Source: Otatea glauca
Taxonomy: Eukaryota; Streptophyta; Magnoliopsida; Poales; Poaceae
Direction: 5' to 3'
DNA: 64,000 nucleotides
NCBI GenBank assembly: GCA_036346275.1
Contig: CM070723.1
Span: 48,562,743-48,626,742, forward strand
Part shown: one piece after another, positions 58,242-64,000 of the stretch
How positions within the stretch are numbered: the stretch's first letter is position 1
Layout of the letters: the number at the start of each line of letters is the position of its first letter
Position numbers and translations under genes: made by a program
The notes under the pieces: generated by a model
What the model was told of the DNA's origin: nothing
Databases searched by the model: none
What the model saw: the letters and a program-made list of their open reading frames with translations, nothing else

Positions 58242-61200
58242 TGTGATATTCCGTAATTAAAAGAAGAAGAAGAAGAAAAAGAAATTTTGGTTCAGGCCGG
58301 CTGGCCTAGTCGGTCTCAACGTTTCAGCCAAGCCAAACTCGGTCTGATCGGCCGGCTATAAAGCCCTAGGGAGGCCAAAACCCTAGTCGACGCCCACCCA
58401 CTGTCACTGTCCTGAGCCGCCGCCATTGCCCTGCTGCGCTATGCTGGCCGAGCCACCATGTCGCGTCGCTGCCTGGCCGTCGGTCGGCTGCCATCGTGGA
58501 TGAGCGCTGGGACCTCGTCCAATTGCACCGGGGACTCGCCACGCCGAGCTGTGCCGCGCTAGAAACACGTCGGAGCACACCCAGACAAGCTAGGACGCGT
58601 TTAGAGAGCGGCCATTGCCGTCCCTTTATCGTTTCTTTGCGTTCCTCATCAAACCGCATGTGTGGTCTGAAATCCGTTCGCGTCACCATGTGCAGGAGGT
58701 GTCAACGATCTTGGGGGACATGGTGCTGGAGTTTCAGAGAGCTTGAAGGAGTGGGCAACACGTGGGTACCATGGAGGATCGCCGATGTCAACGTTTTCGG
58801 CGAAACTTCAGGATGCAGATATAAACCCTATTGTTGCTAGACATGTTTGCGCTATAGTGAAGCTGTCGGGGATCGGCCACCCTGACACGTGGCCCCCCCG
58901 GGGAGGGGGGGCTTTGAGCAGCCCTCCTCTAAGATCGGGACTGCTCCTAGCTCGGCGAGACGCCCGAACCGCCATCCGAGCACCAATCGAATCGTTTCGA
59001 GCCAGCTCACCAAAGGTCCGCAAGACCATAAAGGAGCTCTTCCCGACCTAGCCGACCGCCCGAGCTCTTTCCCGACCTAGCGGGCGTTCGACCTTAAATC
59101 ATGCATCGGCTCCCGACCTCCGACCGGCCGATCCGGTCTCCGCCAAGGGTCGAGCATCGGGCCCTTCACGACCTTTAACCACGTGTTCAACGATCGCGAC
59201 CACTGGCGACCGCACGAAGCGGTGGCTCCTACCCAAGGCAGCACGAAGGTCGCCAAAGTCAAAGCCTCAGTCCCATCATCCGATCGCGTCTGACAAAGAT
59301 GGGAGTCCACTCACCCTAGGCGCACTGGGCCACGCATGGCAACGCGTCATCATCCGACAAAACCACGAGAGTGGGTGCATTGTTTCAAGAAGAAGAACTC
59401 GCTTTGCTCGGAGAGTCTACTAACCCGGCGTGGGCAAGGCCAGACAAGACTAGTCACCAAGACGAAGGCTTTCTGACATAAGCCCCTTCATCCTTTCGGC
59501 TCCCAATCCCCAATGTAACCTGCCCTTTTCGGCCGTATAAGGGAGGGCAGGGCCCTCTGGAAGGGCGGCTTTTCTTCTTTCTCACTACACCTCCACGAAC
59601 TAGGCTCCAGCACTCTCATATTGGAACCCCTAGCTCTCATTTGTAAAGGCCGGGCAACCATCGGCATTGAGGGCATCTGATACCATCATCCGAATCGAGT
59701 AGGGACGTTCGCCCAAACCAAGATAAATCTCGTGTCCCTGCTTGATTGTGCTGGCCCTCTGCTCAAGACGCCACGAGGGTACCTCCCGGACGAGCGAAGC
59801 TCTGGGCCTCGCCCTCCGTACTACCCTTCACCCTCTTTCTTTGCGGTCGACAGTCCCAATCGTCGACAGAAGCGATGTTACGGTCATATTCATGGTAGAT
59901 GAGAAAATTGGAGAGCTCCAGGATAGAATTTGGGAGAGGTTGGTATTCATTTAAAAGTGGTCTCTATTTTCGGGACTAGTTTAGGGGTATATACGGACAA
60001 TTTCACTAACTGTGCAAGTTGTGAAAAATGTAGGTTATTGTCTAAAGATTTATTAGAGCTCAAGAACGTAGAATTTGGTTAGGCAGTTAGAAAGTTATAG
60101 CTTGTAGAAGTTTGCTTTCTAGAAATAGACTGTGTAAGGGCAGTCTTGTTAACTCACTGATTAGGGCAATATAATGGCCGAAATAAATTATGTTAGTAAC
60201 TAGAGAAAGCAAGATACTCTTCACTAGATTCCACATGTGCTATGGTTTGATATATTTGGAGTTGTATAAAAATAGTTACGAAATTGTTAAGTCTGTTGTC
60301 CAGTAAAACAATAGGTCAGTCTTCGGGGCTCGAAACGAGGGGCTAAATAAATTAATTAGATAATATGGCCAACTAGACAATTATGGACAATATTTTGTAG
60401 TTTTCCGAACATATTTGGTTTACTATGTTTACACTCCTGAGCTATGAGTTATGGTTCTTCGACCACCAGACCAGCAAGGGGAAACTGTCCAATTAGAGGG
60501 AAAGTTAGGTCCTGGACCATGCGTAGGGACGATATTGTTATGTTTGACGTTATTTATTGTTATGTCATGTGGTTGAGTTGGTATTACCTACTTTAGGAGG
60601 TATGACTTAGGGTTTGGCTTCATCCGCTCATCACTCTGTCACACGTGGTTAAAAGGCAAATGCATGTTAGAATGGTTGACAGTTGGTGAAATTGTTGTTT
60701 AATGATTATGGATTATTTATGATGTTAATTTATGAGTACTTTGATATCGTTGATTTGTTGTTGATGATTTACCCATGAAAACTAACTGGCACAACATGAG
60801 AATAATGATTAATACATGTGAAGATAATGTGGCATCATATGCATCATGAGACACAAATAGATGGCATGAGTGACATCTATAGTCTACTGTGTGTAGGCAA
60901 TCCCACGGGGGTGAAAAGAGGAAAGACCTACTGAGATAGCAACTCCTCAAGAGTGGAGGTCGGACCCCGTATGAACAATGAAGTGGCATGAGTGGTTCAT
61001 CGATTGATGGACACCCTGTTATACTTGTATATGCTAAAGAGAAAAAGATGCACATGTGCATTTGCATTTTAAAGAAAGATAAAATTACATTTAGAAATAT
61101 GGAGAACGATATAAATGAGTTAATAATAATAGAATTGTTATTTCTTACTATTTTATTATATATTTGTTGAGTCGTGGACTCACCCTTGCTTATTTAATAT

Positions 61201-61724
61201 TTTAAGACGTTGAAGGTGACATGCATGCGATGGGAGCAGCGCCATCATATCACTTGTCACATCGTCACCCCTAATTATTTAGTATCAATAATCATTGTAG
61301 GGATAATGAATTGTTTAATCGGTTTAGCGTTGAACTTTCAAATCATCTTTTAGTATGTATACTTATTTGATTTAATATTTAATGAGAAGTTTAGTTGTCT
61401 ATCAATTGAACATTCATCATCGTTCTTCGTCGTCGCCAAAAGGTAAAGATTGCACCTGAACGAATATGATCCGGGCATACCCAAGTGCGAAGACTTGGGT
61501 GTTCCTGAGTGCATGGACTTGAGCGTGCTTGGGCACATGGTTCCATGGTTTTTTTTATATTATTGTTCTTGTTCATGATATTATGAGTCCTTGTTATTAT
61601 TGTTACTATCAATGTTAATTGTTTTCATAATACTTGCTGAAATTATAGTTAAATGCATGGTAAAGGTGATAAAAATGTAATTTGTGGTAGTATCTTGAAC
61701 GCATGGTGTGATGGGGGTGTTACA
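58242..61724 (+). mobile_element. 5' LTR of a Ty3/gypsy-like retrotransposon
   Basis: Starts at TGTGATATTCC and ends GGGGGTGTTACA, directly before a Met-tRNA primer site. A promoter-like 'ggctataaagccctaggg' lies at 58354. Later, 'gtcgtggactcacccttgc' (61170) is a phrase common near the 3' part of grass gypsy LTRs. Its own length is about 2.5 kb after removing the nested solo LTR at 58864-59868. No second LTR is in the window, so the start is set by the TG dinucleotide and context only. Confidence 0.65.
58864..59868. mobile_element. nested solo LTR with GAAGC target duplication
   Basis: 1,005 bp starting TGTCGGGGATCGGCC and ending CAATCGTCGACA, with TG...CA ends. It is flanked by exact GAAGC on both sides (58859-58863 and 59869-59873). 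It is GC-rich with many Cys/Pro-coding-like frames that are artefacts. A 'ccgtataagggagg' (59533) may be its TATA region. It inserted into the LTR of the gypsy-like element and later lost its internal part. Confidence 0.92.
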
Positions 61725-61726
61725 GT

Positions 61727-61738
61727 TGGTATCAGAGT
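61727..61738 (+). other. primer-binding site for initiator Met-tRNA
   Basis: TGGTATCAGAGT, 2 bp after the LTR end. It matches the 3' end complement of plant initiator methionine tRNA (TGGTATCAGAGC) in 11 of 12 bases. This marks the start of minus-strand DNA synthesis and fixes the element's orientation as plus. Confidence 0.85.
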
Positions 61739-62035
61739 AGGGATTAGGTCTGTGGTACATGAACTTAGTTAATTACTCTTGAATAAACTAAAATTTTGAC
61801 TTAGAAAAAAATGGAAACATGGCTTAGGTAACAATTTTCTAAAATTTGCCAAACTAATACTATTAAAACCTGACCTAGGATGGTTAATTAATTTAAAACT
61901 TGACACACTCTGGTGCACATTAGAAAGGGTATGGGCAACCATTGCTTTTACGCCCTACTCTTATATTTGAGTTTATGATGAATGATGTTATGATGATCAA
62001 TGCTAATTGAATGAATGTGTTTTTGTTAAATAGCT

Positions 62036-63600
62036 ATGCAAAGGGGTAGAGAACGTGATCGCCATGGTCATGGAGGCCGTGGACATGGTGGAGGTTGTGG
62101 ATTTGGCCGTGGGCGTGACCAAATAGATCCACCGCAAGAGGTCATAGAGTCTATTGCAAAGGGGAGTGGCTCGCTCAACGAGTCAACGTACCGCCACCTA
62201 AGAGCTAGCTGAGGAGATCACTCTGGCTGGTCAATCAGGGTTGGAAGTTAAGGCTGTGTCTATGGCCTTGTTGCGAGAGCTACAGAGGGAGATTCATGAG
62301 CTTTGTCAGCTGGCGCAAGCAACTCCTCCTATCATAGTTCCACTTGGGTCTGCTCCTGTTGTTCCCTCAGGTGTGCCAAAGCCCAAGATGAACCTCCGAG
62401 AGTGGATGGCTCTTCCCCTAAACACTTTTGATGGTGTGGACATGCTAGTGTGGTTGCGGAATGGATGTACTACATGGAGAGGCTATTTGGGGCTCTGGAC
62501 CTCATAGCAGAGGGCTTGCTTTGTGTCCTTTCAATCGAACAAATAGGCTGACATCTGGTGGGAGGCGACACTTTTTGCTTGGACCCCTGCATATGGCCAA
62601 ATCACTTGGGAGGATTTCGTCGAGCAGTTCAGGATGAGTTCTACTTCGAGTCCTTCTTGGAGAGGATGGAGCATACCTTGACCACGTTTACGCAAGTGAA
62701 GAGGTCTGTGGCTAAGTATGAAACGGAGTTCAACGACCTGGTCTGCTTTGTACTGTCCATGGTAGGTAATGATCGTGAGAAGGCCAGGAGTTCAGGGGTG
62801 TCATGGGTGCAACCGTCCTATGTGACTTCAACTCTGTGGTCGAGCAGGCCAATGGTATGGAGGTCCAGATAGAGTTCACCAAGTAAAGGCAAAACCTTGC
62901 TGGTTCTAGTGTTCCTACAGGTTTAGCTGGGAGCCAAAATAGGAACTATGGTGAGGAGAGTGGGCCTTCTCAGCGGCCCACTTTCAAGAAGTTCAAGGAA
63001 GGCCAACGTCCTCTATCCTCTTTCAAGTCTTAGTAGTCGAGGTTGTTCTCATCTTCGGTGCTTCGTTCCTCGCTGGCCACCATTCCTGTTTGTCCAATCC
63101 CAGGGTAGGGCATGAAGTACTTCAAGTGTGATGAGGGACACCACGCTGCTGGGTGCTCCTAGACTAGGAGCTGCTGTTCCTATGGCCAGGAGGGCCATAA
63201 GGCGGCGGTGTGCCACCAGAACCCTGCTAGCATCATTAAGTGGGAACCGGTGCCACCTGCGCCGTCTTTAGTAGCTTCTTCTAGAGGGTTAGTTCAGATG
63301 TTGGCAGTTGTCCCTACTTTTTAGTGACTTCCAACTTGAGCGCCACCTGCTGGTTACTATTGGTATCCTGCACCATTGGCCCCACTTCATATCGTTGCAC
63401 TTCACTAGCTTCTATGCCACCACAAGAGAGTCGGGGCTCTCACCACCTCTGCGGCACTAGTAGTCTACACCATACCTTCTTCTAAGTCTGCAAGTCGTCC
63501 TCACTTGGTGACATGTACCTTACTTGTGGATTCAGATGATGCATTCGTTCTTTTTCGATTTTGGAGCACCATGTTCCTTTGTGTCGATAGAATTTGCTAG
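62036..63600 (+). pseudogene. gypsy-like gag and start of protease, degraded
   Basis: The frame opens MQRGRERDRHGHGGRGHGGG, a basic Gly-rich start, but stops near 62211. Later pieces carry ALLRELQREIHELCQL, WMALPLNTFDGVD, then in other frames AEWMYYMERLFGALDLIAEG, WEDFVEQFR and ERMEHTLTTFTQVKRSVAKY, a retrotransposon gag domain. Two zinc-knuckle-like stretches near 63110-63225 (YFKCDEGHHAAGC and CCSYGQEGHKAAVC) each have a tyrosine where a cysteine is expected. A protease-like LFRFWS/FDFGAPCSFVS sequence lies near 63550. Many stops and shifts are present. Reverse transcriptase, RNase H and integrase are absent: similarity ends near 63600. Confidence 0.85.
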
Positions 63601-63639
63601 AAAGGAAAATTTGGGAATGCAGCAAATTTATAGGTTGGT

Positions 63640-64000
63640 GATAGTTAGTTCTCTAGCAAATTTATAAGTTGGTGATACTTTCACAATATTATAATTTTAT
63701 TGCTTTTATAAATATATTACAATATAAATTAATATCTAAAGTTGTGTTTTAAATACCGTGTCAATGTTCAAAATGACGTGTTATCAAAAAAGGCACACAC
63801 CAATTCATGCAAAAAAGTTTGCACATTTTAAACAACCTGATCCCATATTTCTTTTGATGGGCTATTAATCCGAGAAAATTCATTCTCCAAGCCCTAGCAA
63901 CAACCTGTTGTCCCATATTGCCAGGGTCAACAGAGAACTGGTTACTACTTACTACTTGGTATCTGCCTTGACCTTGTAAATTACCGTGTCTTTCTATCGC
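63640..64000. other. AT-rich sequence at the window end
   Basis: After the truncated gypsy-like element. A duplicated phrase, 'gcaaatttata[ga]gttggtgata', occurs at about 63618 and 63657, at or near the break point. No gene is supported; sequence towards 64000 could be the flank of a gene outside the window. Confidence 0.35.

Noticed and set aside
1..64000. CRISPR arrays, bacterial operons, rRNA or tRNA genes
   Set aside because: Nothing of the kind was seen. The regular repeats present are transposon subterminal motifs or a 116-117 bp tandem array, and the genes are plant nuclear genes with introns.

Overview
The window looks like nuclear DNA from a grass (Poaceae). Its recognisable genes are plant genes with introns. 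The space between them is AT-rich and filled with plant transposons: CACTA, hAT, Stowaway, Ty1/copia-like and Ty3/gypsy-like elements. From memory, KU70, a linker histone H1 and 40S S15 also lie close together on the short arm of rice chromosome 7, so this may be the orthologous block. That order needs a genome-browser check.

Layout. (1) 0.5-11.8 kb: a Stowaway-like MITE, then a complete 19-exon KU70 gene on the minus strand, with one GC-AG intron and an old repeat in intron 18. (2) 12.1-16.0 kb: diverging from KU70, a broken tyrosyl-tRNA synthetase gene on the plus strand, with a frameshift, a missing exon and no 3' half. A 1.26 kb hAT-type element carrying a trihelix gene fragment sits in one of its introns. 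(3) 16.45-17.8 kb: a solo LTR with an exact ACAAT target duplication. (4) 18-26 kb: intergenic DNA with a duplicated segment and LTR-like remnants. (5) 26.1-29.3 kb: a hAT element with a perfect 8-bp target duplication and a decayed BED/RICESLEEPER-type transposase. (6) 30.8-32.0 kb: a complete two-exon histone H1 gene on the minus strand. Its promoter has the plant histone octamer, a doubled 29-bp CCAAT module and a TATA box. (7) 34.9-35.4 kb: a 116-117 bp tandem repeat. (8) 36.1-49.4 kb: two large non-coding elements whose short inverted ends (GGCGCTATTCTA type) abut TA/CA microsatellites. Their interiors are arrays of long hairpin units. The first is interrupted by a hAT-type element, which is itself interrupted by a CACTA element with a decayed TNP2-type transposase. 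(9) 51.1-53.8 kb: a probable copia (Sirevirus-like) LTR. (10) 54.9-56.9 kb: a complete 40S ribosomal protein S15 gene on the plus strand. (11) 58.2-63.6 kb: the 5' part of a Ty3/gypsy-like element (LTR, Met-tRNA primer site, broken gag/protease), with a solo LTR (TSD GAAGC) nested in its LTR.

Three genes look functional: KU70 (non-homologous end joining and telomere maintenance), histone H1 (chromatin compaction) and RPS15 (translation). They are independently transcribed housekeeping genes and do not form a pathway. The most unusual structure is the pair of microsatellite-flanked hairpin-array elements. I recognise no transposase of their own in them and cannot match them confidently to a known family, although a rice element called Micron is recalled as having similar (TA)n flanks.
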